NCBI GenBank assembly: GCA_903889245.1
Contig: CAISWQ010000069.1
Coordinates: forward strand, 1 to 54,412
Direction of reading: 5' to 3'
Source: an uncultured Lentisphaerota bacterium
Lineage (GTDB): Bacteria > Verrucomicrobiota > Kiritimatiellia > CAIQIC01
Length of the DNA stretch: 54,412 nt
The notes beneath the pieces were generated by a model. That model ran no database searches. It saw only the letters and a program-made list of their open reading frames with translations, and had not been told where the DNA came from. Below, in pieces: positions 34,343 through 46,900 of the stretch. Positions within the stretch are counted from its first letter, which is position 1; each line of letters begins with the position of its first letter. A program made the position numbers and the translations under genes.

Positions 34343-34553
34343 AGAGCCTCCAGCCAACGCAAGCCCGACGCATCATCCGCAACCGCCCCGCCGGAAGCAA
34401 GCGCATTCCCGGCCCGCGCCCATTTTTCACCATCCCCGCGCCACTTTTTCCAAGGCTTGGAAAAATTTTTCAGGCCCCGGGAAAAAAACGCGCGAGATTT
34501 TCCAACGCCTGGAAAATCCGCGCTTTCTTTTTCCAATCCTTGGAAGAGCCGGG
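34343..34553. other. Intergenic region upstream of the ten-gene locus
   Basis: This gap lies between the kinase stop (34554) and the start of the FN3 gene. Both are on the minus strand, so it must hold either the promoter of the exported-protein locus or the terminator of the kinase gene. It contains a four-unit palindrome array and no recognised promoter. Confidence 0.6.
34445..34546. repeat. Palindrome array 7 (four units)
   Basis: Centres at 34455, 34476, 34507 and 34538; spacings 21, 31 and 31 bp. The 21-bp step, two helical turns, is the only clear exception to the 31/32 rule. The second unit is degenerate; the third keeps an extended palindrome GATTTTCCA...TGGAAAATC. Confidence 0.88.
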
Positions 34554-37500
34554 TCAGCGGACAGGTTGCTGCGCCCAGAACGCGGCGGCGGGCTGGCCGT
34601 TGATTTTCTTGAGCGTCGTGATGGAGCGCAGCAGCGCGGCATCCCGCTGGGGTACGAAATCGCCCTGGCATTCTTCCAAGGGCAGGCCGCGCAGCACGCC
34701 GAAATCCGTCACCTTCGTATGGTTCACCGCCAGATGCGTCAGGCGCAGCCCTTGCAGCGGACGCAGATCGCTCACGCCAGTGCTGGTGCAGAGCAGCTTG
34801 CGCAAGCGCCCGCCGCTCAGCGGCGCGAGGTCGGCCAGCGGTGTGCCGTTGACATTCAGTTGCTCTAGCGGCAGCCCGCGCAAGGGGGTCAGATCGTTGA
34901 CCAGCGTGGAGGAGATATAGAGGGTGGTCAGGGGCATGCCCTTGAGCGGGGCCAGGTCCCGGATGGGATTATAGTCGCAACGCAAGTCTTCGAGCTTGAG
35001 CCTCTGTAGCGGCGTTAAATCGGCCAAGGCGCCCTTGGTGGGCCATTTGCCTATGCAGGCGAGAGTCCGCAGCCCGGTCAGGGCGCGCACTGGCGAGATG
35101 TCGGCCACGGCCACCGTGCTGAAGGAAAGTTCCGTGATCTGTCCGTTCTCGATCTTGTGTGTTTCCTGCCCATCAAAACCCGGATTGAGTTTCTTCAGTT
35201 CCGCCACCACGCGCTGGACCTGCTGCTCCGCCGGCAACGCGGCGACGACCTTGATGAAGGCATCATCAGCGGTGCTTGATGGCGTCAGGACCATCGGCGC
35301 ACCGCGCGTGAAGGTGCCTTTGCCGGTGACTTCGCGCACTTCGATGCGATGGAAAACGAGCCAACTGGTGTGGGCATACAGGCCCAACACACCGCCATCT
35401 TTCAGTTGCCAGCCGTCACTTAGACTGGTGTCCTGAAAATCCGTCTTCCACTCGGCGATGAACCTGCCATCAAAAATCCCTTTCACCCCGTCCTTGCGAA
35501 CCTGCACAAGCATCGAATGACGCAGGCCGTTTTCCACGGGGACAGGCAACTGGATGCACCCGGGGAGCACGCTCGTTCTGGCGTATTCCATGGCCCGGCC
35601 ACCAATCCGCTCGAAGCCGAAACCGCGTCTGTCGAGTGCTGCGGCGACCAGGGAAAACTGCCGGCCGCCACCGACGACGATTTGTGCGATACCGCCGGAG
35701 TTGAACTTCCGGGTGAACTCAACGAGAAAATCGTACTCTTCCGGCGGGCGGTAAGGAATCCCCACGCGGGAGTTAGCCAGATTTCCGCCTTCGTCCCCAC
35801 CCACCAGTTCACCCGCTTGCATGCTCCACCTGCCCCGTACCGCATCCTGCTGCGGATCCATCAACGGCAGCAGGTTGATGGCGTTTTGCCAGGCCGCGTC
35901 GTCCGTCACAGATGCCTTGCCCGCGTCCACTTGTTGCCAGAACTCGGCGGCGGGCAGTTTGTTGATACTGGCCAGCGTCGTGATTGAGCGCAGAACCTTC
36001 GCGTTGGCGGGTTGATTGACGACATAGGGATCGCAGACAAATCTCTCCAACGGCATCCCGGCGAGCGGTGAGAGGTCTGAAATCCCGGTAGCGCTGACAG
36101 TCAGCGATTTCAAAGGCAGTCCGCGCAACGGCGCCAAGTCTTGCACCCGAAGGTTCCCGTAAAGCACAAGTTCCTGCAATTGGCGGGTGGTGCCCAATGG
36201 TGTCAGGTCATCAACTTTTGAGGACATGCAGTTTAAGGCTTCCAGCGGCATCCCTTGCAACGGAGTGAGGTCCTTCACATGCGTGGTGAAACAACTCAGC
36301 GATTTCAGCAGCATCCCGCGCAGTGGCGACAGGTCGGCGACTTCCGTATGGTAGCAGAGCAGGTAGGTAAGCGGCAGCCCACGCAATGGCGAGAGGTCCT
36401 GCAAAGGCGAGCGTTTCCCTGCCTCCTGCGGCCCGGAGCAATCCAAATGGTACAACCGTGTCAACGCACGGACGGGTGCAAGGTTCGTGACACCACTGGA
36501 GCAGAAACCGAATATGCAAACCTCTTGGCGGCCGCCAATCTTGTGTTTGACTGTTGATGGATCAAAACCCGGATTCAGCCGCTTCAACTCCGCGACCACG
36601 CGCTTGACCTGCTGCTCCGCTGGCAACGCGGCGACCTCCTTAATGAAGGCCTCGGACGTCACAGTCACCGGAACGGCCGGTGGTCGCTGGGTCACCGCGG
36701 CGGATGGCGGCCGTTTGACAGGCGACGGCTTGGAGGCCCACGGCGACCAGAGGAACAACCCCAGCGCCAGCACGCTGACCACCGCCGTGATGGTCATGAT
36801 CATCCCGAACGATGGCGACTTGGTTTCTGACGCCAGCGCCTTTTTCTGCGCCATGGTGACCGGCTCGTGCGTCACCGCCTTTCCCGGAACGGGTTTCGGC
36901 GCGACGGCTTTCGCTTCGGCGGGCTTGGGCGCGGCGGCTTTCGCTTCGGCGGGCTTGGGCGCGACGGCTGGAGCATGAAGCAAAGCGTGCCGCACGGCGG
37001 CGAGTTCGGCCAGCAGTTCCTCGTAGGTCTGCGGCCGGTCCTCCGGCTTCTTCGCCATCATCCAGTCCACGGTTTCCGCGAGTGCCTCCGGGCACCCGGG
37101 CGCGGCCTGGCGCAACGCCGGCGGCGCCTCGTGAACGTGCTTATAGATCAGCGTCGCGGTGCTCTCGCCCTGGTACGGCGGATCGCCGGTCAGCATGTGA
37201 TAGAGCACGCAGCCGAGGCTATAAATATCGCTGCGGCAATCGAGCTGCTTGTCGCCGCGCCCCTGTTCGGGGCTCATGTAGTGCGGCGTCCCCATGATGG
37301 TACCGCTCAACGTCAGGCCGCTGGCGGCGTCTTGCAGGCTCTTGGCCAGACCGAGGTCGCCGAGTTTCACCTCGCCATCCTTCGAGAGGAAGATATTCGC
37401 CGGCTTGATGTCGCGGTGGATCAGCTTGGCTTTGTTCCAGGCATAGGCCAGCGCCTGCCCGATATACGTGGTGATGGCGACGGCCTCGCGCGGCGCCATG

Positions 37501-37817
37501 CGGCCCTTGCGCTCCAGCCGGTGCGCGAGCGACTCGCCCTCGACCAGTTCCATGATGATGAAATGAAGGTCATTGCTTTCGCCGATATCGAACACCTGCA
37601 CCAGGTTGCTATGGCAGAACTGCGCCGCCGCGATCGCCTCGCGCTGGAAACGCTGGACGAACTCCTCGTCGGTCGCCAGTTGCGCCGGCAGGATCTTGAT
37701 GGCGACGCAGCGTTGCAGGCGGGTGTCGCGCGCCTTATAGACCGCGCCCATCCCGCCCTGGCCGAGCTTCGCCTCGATCTCATAATTGCCGAGCTTCTGC
37801 CCTTCGAGTCCAGCCAT
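34554..37817 (-). CDS. Membrane Ser/Thr protein kinase with leucine-rich repeats and a LamG-like domain
   Basis: A 1087-residue protein. Hanks-type kinase domain 12-290: Gly-loop LGQGGMGAV, Lys41, catalytic HRDIKPAN (Asp136), DLG in place of DFG (Asp154), and APE-like SPEQ. An Ala/Pro/Lys repeat linker (about 295-330) and one transmembrane helix (about 332-357) follow. The extracytoplasmic part has LRR block 1 (about 430-600, DLSPLRGLPLxxL units), a LamG/DUF1080-like beta domain (about 650-840), and LRR block 2 (about 880-1045). Such proteins sense envelope or extracellular ligands and phosphorylate cytoplasmic targets. The start is one of two adjacent ATGs; 37817 is used. It lies upstream of, and transcribed toward, the ten-gene locus, so it could regulate it; this is only positional. 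Confidence 0.88.
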   Translation of the reverse strand: MAGLEGQKLGNYEIEAKLGQGGMGAVYKARDTRLQRCVAIKILPAQLATDEEFVQRFQREAIAAAQFCHSNLVQVFDIGESNDLHFIIMELVEGESLAHRLERKGRMAPREAVAITTYIGQALAYAWNKAKLIHRDIKPANIFLSKDGEVKLGDLGLAKSLQDAASGLTLSGTIMGTPHYMSPEQGRGDKQLDCRSDIYSLGCVLYHMLTGDPPYQGESTATLIYKHVHEAPPALRQAAPGCPEALAETVDWMMAKKPEDRPQTYEELLAELAAVRHALLHAPAVAPKPAEAKAAAPKPAEAKAVAPKPVPGKAVTHEPVTMAQKKALASETKSPSFGMIMTITAVVSVLALGLFLWSPWASKPSPVKRPPSAAVTQRPPAVPVTVTSEAFIKEVAALPAEQQVKRVVAELKRLNPGFDPSTVKHKIGGRQEVCIFGFCSSGVTNLAPVRALTRLYHLDCSGPQEAGKRSPLQDLSPLRGLPLTYLLCYHTEVADLSPLRGMLLKSLSCFTTHVKDLTPLQGMPLEALNCMSSKVDDLTPLGTTRQLQELVLYGNLRVQDLAPLRGLPLKSLTVSATGISDLSPLAGMPLERFVCDPYVVNQPANAKVLRSITTLASINKLPAAEFWQQVDAGKASVTDDAAWQNAINLLPLMDPQQDAVRGRWSMQAGELVGGDEGGNLANSRVGIPYRPPEEYDFLVEFTRKFNSGGIAQIVVGGGRQFSLVAAALDRRGFGFERIGGRAMEYARTSVLPGCIQLPVPVENGLRHSMLVQVRKDGVKGIFDGRFIAEWKTDFQDTSLSDGWQLKDGGVLGLYAHTSWLVFHRIEVREVTGKGTFTRGAPMVLTPSSTADDAFIKVVAALPAEQQVQRVVAELKKLNPGFDGQETHKIENGQITELSFSTVAVADISPVRALTGLRTLACIGKWPTKGALADLTPLQRLKLEDLRCDYNPIRDLAPLKGMPLTTLYISSTLVNDLTPLRGLPLEQLNVNGTPLADLAPLSGGRLRKLLCTSTGVSDLRPLQGLRLTHLAVNHTKVTDFGVLRGLPLEECQGDFVPQRDAALLRSITTLKKINGQPAAAFWAQQPVR

Positions 37818-37902
37818 CATGGCCCCCACTGTTGCCGGGAGTCTAAAGACCACCCTTGTTGCGTCAAGGCATTTTCCTGACGCTGCGCGCGAGCTCCGCC
37901 GG

Positions 37903-37953
37903 TTTTCCAAGGCTTGGAAAAAGCAGGGCGCGGGCTGTCCAAGCTTTGGAAAA
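37903..37953. repeat. Palindrome array 8 (two units)
   Basis: Centres at 37912 (CCAAGGCTTGG) and 37944 (CCAAGCTTTGG), spaced 32 bp, in the gap between the PEP-CTERM gene stop and the kinase start. Confidence 0.88.
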
Positions 37954-37976
37954 GTTATGCGTGCCAGCGGGGCCGG

Positions 37977-40900
37977 TCAGCGCCGGGCCAGGCGGCGGCG
38001 GAGACCGCGCCAGCCGCAGGCGAGGGCACACAGCAGCAGCAGGTTGAGCGTGGCGGGTTCGGGGATAACGGTGAGGACGATGTCGTTGGCGGTGCCATCG
38101 CTGTTGAAGTCGTAGCGGATGGTGAAGGAGTTAGTCGCGCCGTTGCCGAGGGCGTAGAAGGAGGTGCCGTTCAGCAGGTTCAGGCCGTGGCTCGGTCCTC
38201 CGAGGTCGCTCAACCTGAACCACTGGTTGGTGCCGTCGAAGGCGCTCATGCCGGTGAACAGGTTCTGGTAGAGGACGATGGTGCGGCCGGCGTCGGCGGG
38301 ATTCTGCACGTAGGCGGAGAGGTCGAGCTTGAGCAGAGGGCTGCTGCCATCGCCGGTCAGGCTGTTGGTGATGACGCTCATGTCGTGGGTGGCGTAGCTG
38401 GGGCCGATCCAGTAAAGGTTCGTGGAGCTGCCGGAGAGGGAGATGTTCTGGAAGAAGTTGGTCGCGCCGCCGACGCCGGGGGTTAGCAGGCCACCGGAGA
38501 GGTTGGTGACGCCGCCGGCGAAGCTGCCGCCGCCGCTGACGCTGGCGTTGTAGGCGATGATGAGTCCGCCCATGACCGTGCCGCGGTTGGTCAGGCTCTG
38601 GCCGCCGGCAAGCGTGAGGCTGCCGAGGCCGGTGACATCAAGCGTGGCACCGGCGGAGATGTTGAGGGGACCGGTGCCGGGCGCGCCGCTGCCGGTCAGC
38701 GCGAGCGTGCCGCCGCCGACCGTGGTGCCGCCACTGTGGGTGTTCGCGCCGGAGAAGGTGGTGACGCCCGCGCCGGTCTTGGTGACGCTGCCGCCGTGGG
38801 AGAGCACGCCGCTGTAGGTGGTGGGCAGGTCGTTGCCGCCGAAGGTCACCGCGAGGGGCGCACCACTGGCGTTGGTCAGGGCGATGTCCTGCGTGCCGGC
38901 GAGGCCGCCGAGAGTATAGCTGGTGCTGGCGGGGCCGAAGCTGGCGCTGCCGTTGGTGTAGTTCAGCGTGCTGTTCTGCAAAGCTTGGGCGCTGTTGATG
39001 AGCAGCTCGCCCGCGCCGGGCACGGTTTCGCCGGTGTGCGTGTTCACGCCGGCCAGCGTCAGAGTGCCGCTGCCGGTCTTGATTAGCGGCGCGCCGCCGT
39101 TGAGCTCGGCGACGTTCTGCAGGGTGCCGCTCTGGAAGACGAGGTTGCTGATGTAGCCGTTCGCGCCATCGCCGAGCGTGTGGCCATGCAAGTCGAGCGT
39201 GCCGCCGAGCAGGTTGAGCGTCGAGAGACCGCGCCCACCGAGCAGGTTCGCAAAGCTGTTGACCGTGCCGCCGGCAAAATTGACCGTGCCGGTGATGCTG
39301 CCACTGCCGAGGCGTTGCGCGATGACAAAGGTGTGGTTCACGTTCAGCACGCCGCCGTTCTGGGTCAGCACGCCATTGACCACGCCCTGCGTCACGCCCG
39401 AGAGGCTGCGGCCCACGACCGCCGTGTTGACGTCCACCACCCCGCCATCGAAGGTGAAGACACCGGTCGGGCCATTCACGCCACTGGGGGTGGCATCGAG
39501 TGTGGCCAGCACGAGTTGGTCGAGGTTGGCATAGATGGCGGCGCCCGCATTGGTGATCATCAGATAATTGGAGGCGTTGACGCCGGTGCCGCTGGTGAGG
39601 CGGCCGATATAGACGTTCGCGCGGTCGGTGCCGCCGGTGCCCGCGAGCGTGAGCACGGGGTTGATGAGGCCCGCCGCAAAGGTCATGGCGCCAAAGCCCT
39701 TGTAATGGCCAAGCACGAGATGGGCCACGTTCAGGGTATTGCTCTGGCCCAGGAAGACCTGGCCCTTCACCGAGCCGTCCTGATCAGACCAGCCCACCGT
39801 CATGGCATTGGCGGTGATCAGGCTGTTGCTGGCCAGCGCCCACTGCGCGTTACGGCTGCCCTGCGTGAAGCCCGACTTATCGTAGCCCACCACGATATTG
39901 CTCACGCTGACATTGAGCGCGCCGAGTTGCGAGGCATCCAGACCCAGATAGGCCGCGACGTTGTTGGAACGGCCCCAGATCAGCAGGCCGCCCTGCGGAT
40001 CGTTGATGTTGAGCGTGCCGCCGCCGGACAGGATGACGTGCGTGCCATGGCCGATGTTGACCAGGTTGCTGTTGGCGGCGGACACCACGTTGAGCGTCTG
40101 GCCAGGCCCCAGATTGATAACCGAGTTAGTCAGCGCCAGATTGTTGACCGGATTATTGACCGGCGTGACCAAGCCGCCAAGGGTCTGGCTAAAGCCGCTC
40201 ATATCGAGGGTGCCGCCGGTAGTCGCGCCATCGCCCAGGAAGAGGACGGAGCCGGCGGGCAACGTCTCCGCCGCGCCCAGTTGCAGCGTGCCCTGCCGGA
40301 TGGTCGTACTGCCGCCGTAGGTATTCGCTCCGCTCAACGTCCACAGGCCCGTGCCGCCCTTGACCAGTGAACCGCTGTTGGTGATGAGGCCGGCAAAGGC
40401 GCCGCTGGCACTTTGGTTGACCGTCAACACGTTCGCGCCCACATCAATGACCGCTGTGGCGTCACCGGTCAGGTTGCTGACGGAGAGCGACTGTGCAAGT
40501 TGCAGCAGGCTGTTGGTCAGCGCCACCGGCCCGCCACCCAGCGCACTGGCCTGCGCCGCGATGACCACGCCAGTGCCGATGACTGTGCCGCCGCTGTAGG
40601 TGTTCGCCGCCGCCAGCGTCAGCGGATTCACGCTGACCAGATTCAGGCCGAAGCTGCCGCTGATGACATTACTCAAGGTCAGGCTGCCGCCAGAGGTGTC
40701 CACGACGCTGTTGGTGAGGAGCGTAATCTGGTTGGTCACCGTCCAGCCGCCGCCGTTGGCCACGCCGAGCTGGCCGTTGTTCAGCACCAACCGGCCGCGG
40801 CCCAATGCATTCACGCCGCCAACGGCGACCATGCCGGCGTTGTTCGTGAGGTTGCCGGTGAACGTACTCGTCCCGGCGAGCGTCAGCGTGCCGGTCCCCT

Positions 40901-43900
40901 GCTTGACCAGGAAGCCGGAGCCGCTGATGACGTTGGTGCTGGCGAGGCTGCCGGCGACGTTCATCACGCCGCCGCCGGTCTGCAGCACGATGGCGCGGTT
41001 GGCGAGCGTGAAGCCGCCCGCGCCCACATCCAACACGGCGCCGTTGGTGAACGTCAGGCTGCCGCCCGTCGCGCCGAGGTTGTTATCGGCGCTGATCTGC
41101 AAGGTCCCGCCCGCCAGGATGGTGCCGTTGCTATAGCTGTTCGCGCCGGCCAGCGTCAGCGTGCCCGCCGCCAGTTTCCGGAGGGAACCGCTGCCACTGA
41201 TCGCGCCGCCAAAGGTCAGCGGATTGACGTTGGCGAAGACCAGCGCGGCGTCGTTGGAGATGTTCCCGATCACCACGCCATCGGCGCCCGCGCCATCACC
41301 CAGTTGCAGCACGCCACCGGAGAGGAGCGTGCCGCCGGTGTAGGAGTTGGTGCCGGTCAGCGTCAGGGTGCCCGCGCCGCCCTTGGCCAACACACCGGCA
41401 TTGGTGATCGCGCCGGCAAACGTGCTGTTGCCGGCCTGAGTAAGCGTCAGGACATGGCTGCCCAGGTCAATGGAGGCCCCGGCGTTGCCGGAGAGGTCGC
41501 CACTGATGGTCAGTGGCTGCGCCAGTTGCAACGCGCCGTTCGTGATCGCCACCGCGCCGCTGCCCAAGGCGTTGCTGTGATTGGCGATCAGCGTGCCGGC
41601 GTTGATGAACGTGCCGCCGCTGTAGAGGTTCGAGCCCGAGAGCGTCAGGCTGTAGGCGCCGTTCTTGAGCAGCGCCCACGAGCCATCGGCCTCGCTGATA
41701 ACGCCGTTGACCACCAGGCTGTTGCTGTAGGCGTTGAACGGCCGGCTGAAGCCATCGAGCACCAGGGGCAGGTTGATGGTCTGGAGAGCAGGGCTGTTGT
41801 TCTCCACCGCGCTGGTCAGGTTGACCGCGTTGCCCTCGAGCACGAAGGCGTCGGCGTTGGCGGCAAAAGTGAGGCCGGCAAACTTCGTGTTGGCGGCGAA
41901 GTCGTTCGTATTGATGAGGCGCGCCGACCCCGCGAAGATCAGCGGCACACCCGCGGAGGGGAAGACGGACCAGTTGTCGTTGCTGGTCCAATAGCTGTCC
42001 ACGGCATTGCCGCCGGTCCAGCGGAAATCGGCGTTGGCGATGTCCACCGTGATCCAGACCCCGTTGGTGTTGAAGGTGTATTTCTTGTAGGGCGCGGTAT
42101 TGACGCTCAAATCCTCGAGCAGGCCGGAGAGCAGGCCATCCACGCGCACCAGATAGAAGGTGCCGTTCGTGGTCCACGCCGTGGTGGTCCCTTCCTCATA
42201 GAAGTTGAACGCGCCGCCGCCGATGGCCACATCGCCCAGCACCACGATCTGGTCGTTGGTCTGCGGATGGCCGAGGTTGAACTCGTAGTCATAGAGACTG
42301 CCGGAGTTCATCGTCAGGTTGCTCATCGTCAGCGTGCCGATGCTGTTACCGGGCACCACGCGGCCGAGGGAGTTGACGACCACGGCGGCGACCGCGCCGG
42401 TCCCCTGCAGGCTGCCGCCATTATGTATGGTCACCGTGCCCGGCCCGGTAGCCAGGCCCGTGGCGTTGTTCACCAACAACACACCGTTGCTGATGATCGT
42501 GCCGCCCGTGTAGGTGTTGGCCGTGTCGAGCAGCAGCGTGCCGCCGGTGGTCTTGACCAGCGGCGTCAGGCCGCCATTGAGCTCGGCGACATTTTGCAGC
42601 GTACCCGCTTGGAAGTTGAGGTTGCTGATGAAACCGGAGGCCGTGCCCAGGTTGAACCCCTGCATGTTGAGCGTACCGCCATTGAGCGTCACCACCCCGC
42701 GCCCGCCCACATTGTTGGTGATTTCGCCACCGAGCGTGACCACGCCGCCCGTGATGTGCAGCGTACCCGTGTTGGTGGCCGCGCCAGATAGGTTGACGCC
42801 GCCCAGATTGACCGTACCGCCGCCGATACTCACCAAGTTCACCCCGCGCCCACGCAGACCCATGACCAGGTTGGTGATGTCCATGATGCCCTGGTCGAAG
42901 AAAAGGGCATTGGTATAGACGCCGTTGCGGTTCTGGTCACCCATGGTCAGCGTGCCCATCAGCAGGTCGGCATAGTGGCCGGCGAGATTCACCAAGTTGT
43001 TGGCCGTATAACCGGTGGTCGTGTTGTTGATCAGGATATTGACCGTCACACGACCGGTGCCGTTCGTGTCGCGCAGCAACAGGCTGCCACTGCCGCCACC
43101 GAAAACAAGGTGCCCGCTGTCGCGCGAGCCGGAACCCAGGTTGAGCGTGGCCGTATTGAACACGTTGGAACCCGGCCCCAACACGAGCGTCTGGATGCTG
43201 CCCAGACTGCTGCCACCCACCGTGATGGTGGCCGCTTTCAGGAAGTTCGAGCCGGCCAGGATCAGGCTGTGGGGATAGGCCGCACTGTTATCACCGCTGT
43301 AGGCCACCGACAAGGTGCCGGTGCCCAGATCCATGTTGAAGGAGGCCAGACCCGAAAGGTCCAAGGTCGCCTTGCCGCGCAAATCCGTGCCCGTCACCAC
43401 GCCCAACCGTACAAAACCGCCCTCCTTGGCGATGACCAGATGGCCGCCGCCGGTCATGGCCAGCGCGGTGCTCGAGGTATTCAAATTGGTGCCGATGGTC
43501 ACATCGCCATTGATCGTCAGGGTCTGGCCGGCGGTGATGATGATCTGGTTGGTGACCGCATCGCTCGTGCTGCGGGAGAGCAAGCCCGTGAGCGACTGGC
43601 TGAAGCCGTTGAGGTCGAAGAGTCCGTAGTTGGTGGACTCGCCGATAAACAACGTCGAGTTCACTGGCAGCACATTGTGGGTGGCCGCCCGTAGCGTGCC
43701 GCCGCGGATCAGCGTGTCACCGCCATAGGTATTGGCGGCGCCCAGCACCAGCGTGCCCGGTCCGGCCTTCACCAGCCCGGCGGTATTGGTCAGGACGTTG
43801 TTGAGGGTGGTGATGCTGTTGGAGATGGTCAACGTTCGCGTGGTGGTACCCAGGTCGCCAAAGGCGCCGGACAGCGTCAGATCACCGAACCCAGCGACCC

Positions 43901-46900
43901 CGAGGTTGGCATCAGCCATAAAGGCGAGGTTGTTATTCAACGTGCGCGCGGCCGCACTGTCGGACGAAAGGTAGCCGCCATTGAACACCAGCGTGCCCGA
44001 CCCAAGCACATTATCGGCGCCAAGCGCCAACGCGCCCGCGGTGTTGGTCGTGTTGCCGCTATAATTGTTGGGCCCTGACAGCACCAGCACACCAGAACCC
44101 AGTTTATTGAGCCCGCCCTCTCCGGTGATCAGGCCGGGGATCAGGTTGGTGGTGCCCAGCGGTTCAAGGTTGGCCGTGGCACCGCTGTTGAGCAGGAGGG
44201 TGCGGTTGACCTCGAGGGTGAAAGAGGCGGCAAACTGTAAACCTGCATTCCCGTTGAACACCAGGTTGCTGGCCGGCACCCCGGGGGCCACACCCAGCGC
44301 CGCGTCCGCCTGGATATGCAGCGCACCGGCGTTGAACACCGTGGCCGCCGTGTAGGTATTGACGTTGGTGAAGACCACCGTGCCCACGCCGCCCGGGGAC
44401 CCGATGATGACATTGCTGCCGGCGCCAATGCTGGCAGGATAGTTCAAGGTGCCCCCGCCACCACCGAGCCGATAGGTCGCGTCAAAGCCGGTCAGTGTGC
44501 CCGTGAAAGTGCCCGTTGTGCCGGAAGCCGCGCCGAGGAAGAGATTACTGAAACCGCCCGCAGTGAAATCTATGGCCTCGCTGTTGTCGCTGACGATGGC
44601 GATGGCGCCGGAGGAGGTCGGCAGAATCCGGCCGGACCCCAACCAGGCGTTCACAGAGGCATAAGCGCCGGTGGCGCCCAGCGCGCCGCCACTGTTGATG
44701 AGGATGCTGCCCGTGCCGGGTAGCGCGCCCGCGCCAAAGGTCAGACAGCCTCCGTTGAGCACCGCACCGCCGGAGAAGCTGTTCGCACCCGTAAGCGTCA
44801 GTCCGCCATGCCCGGCCTTGGTCAGCGCGCCCACCTGACCGACCGCATCCTCCAACGGCTGGGCCACTGTGATGTCCTTGTTAAGGCCCACATCGAAGGT
44901 CGCACCATTGGTAGTGATGAACGCGTGGGTCAGATTGCTCATGTAGTTCGCGCTGGCCGCCACGGGCCCCAGACTGCCGCCATCAAGCAGAACCTCGGAA
45001 TACGAGCCGGCGCCGCGTGTCACCGGGAAAGCACCCAGCGTAACCCGCGCACCCTGACCGATATAAATTTGCCCGGTGCTGTTGTTGCCACTGGCCAAAC
45101 CGCCAAAGGAGGTGGCCCAGAAAGTGCCGTTGCTGATCGCGAGTACAGCCAGATTGTTGGAACTGTTGGCCGCAGTGCCGCCCGCCATGGTCAGCGAGGC
45201 CAACCCGACCGAGCCGCCCGCCTGATGGAAGTAGCCGATGGCACCGACGGCGGCGGCATCCGACCGAGCCACCTGCATCTGGTTGCCGGTCACCACGCCG
45301 GTGACCATGTTGAAGATACCCGTCGAGTTCGCGTTGATACCGAGGAGCATACCGCGGTTGCCGGTAGTCAGGGCGTTCAACGTGCCGCCGTTGAGCAGAT
45401 AATAGCCCGCGCCGCCGCCGGCCCCCAGGATCAAACCATTGCCGCCACCGGTGGCCGAGACGAAACCACCGACCTGCTGGATCATGCCCGTCGCGCCGGT
45501 CACATTGCCAACGCGGACATCCTGCGCGCCAAAGAGATTGCTGGAGGTCGGGCCCAGCGTCAGTGTGCCGCCGTTGACATAGACATTATTGGTCAGCGTG
45601 TTGAAACCGGTCAGCACCAGTTCGCCGGAGTTGGTCTTATAGAACGCGCCCGCGCTGATGAACCGCGCCGTGTTGGTAAAACTGTCCGACCGGTTCACGA
45701 CCAGCGTGCCCTGATTGACAATCTGCGTGGCGCCGACCCAGCCGGAAGCGCCGCCCGTACCCAGCCACAAGGTATTGCCGGAGGCGTTGGTCAGGATGCC
45801 GCTGGCATCGTTGTCGAAGGGCAACACCGTGATGCCGCCGCCGCCCCGCCCGATGGTCACGTTCACGCCCACACCAGTGAACAGGTTGGGCGTGGCGTTG
45901 GTGATCGTGCCGCCGCCACCGCCAAAATAGTAGCCCGCCGCGCCGGGGAACAGGCCCCCGCTGAACGTCACGCTCCGGCCCGCCGCCGCGCCGATCGAAA
46001 GCCCGGCATACACGGACAGCCCCAGCGCCTCGGCGCTGTCGGCCACCAAAGCCAGCGAGCCGGCCGAGTTGGTGGCCAACCGCCCGGAGGAGATCCACTC
46101 ACCCAGCGTGGCGTAGGGACCCGTCACCACCAGCGCGCCGCCGACATTGTTCGAGATGAAGCCGCTGGCCGGCAACGCTCCGGCGTTGTCGAACTGCAAC
46201 CGGCCTGCATTGATGGTGAGTCCGCCGGTAAAATCATTTGCGCCGCTCAAGATGGCGAACCCGGAACCGCTGACCGTCAGCCCCCCGCTGCCGGACACCA
46301 CGCCGGTGATGAGGTTGCTGCCGTTGTTGGGATTCAGGCTCAAGGTGTAGGAGTTCAGTTGGATGTTACCGCTCTCCGTCATCACGAACGTGGAGGCCGC
46401 ATGGGTCATGGTCGCGTTGTTGGAAAGCGTGAGCGTCCCGGTCAGCGTGGTGTTGGTGGTGGGGCGCAACGCGCCACTGCCCGCGCCGGTACCGGCGAGG
46501 GTGAAGTTGTTGCCATAGGTAGCGTTGGCCGCCTGCAGGAACAAGGAACCGTTGACCACCGTCACCGCGCCCGGCCCAAGGGACGCCACCTGCTTGGCCA
46601 GCACTGCGCCGTTACTGATCACCAGCCCGCCGGAAAAATCGTTGGCGGCCACCAGCGAGAGATTGCCGGAGGAATTGAAGTTGGTCAGGTTCACCACCAG
46701 CGCGCCGGGACCAAACACATTGGAGTTGAGCGTAAGCAGGCCCCGACCGCTGCCATCGAACAACGTGTTGGCCGCCAGGTTGAGGACCTGGTTGAACGTC
46801 ACGTTGGTGGAGGTGAACTGCCGCATCCGCGGCAAGGTCGCCCCGTTGTTGGTGAACACCAGCGTGGTGCCAGCGCTACCCACGATCGTCAACGCCCCCA

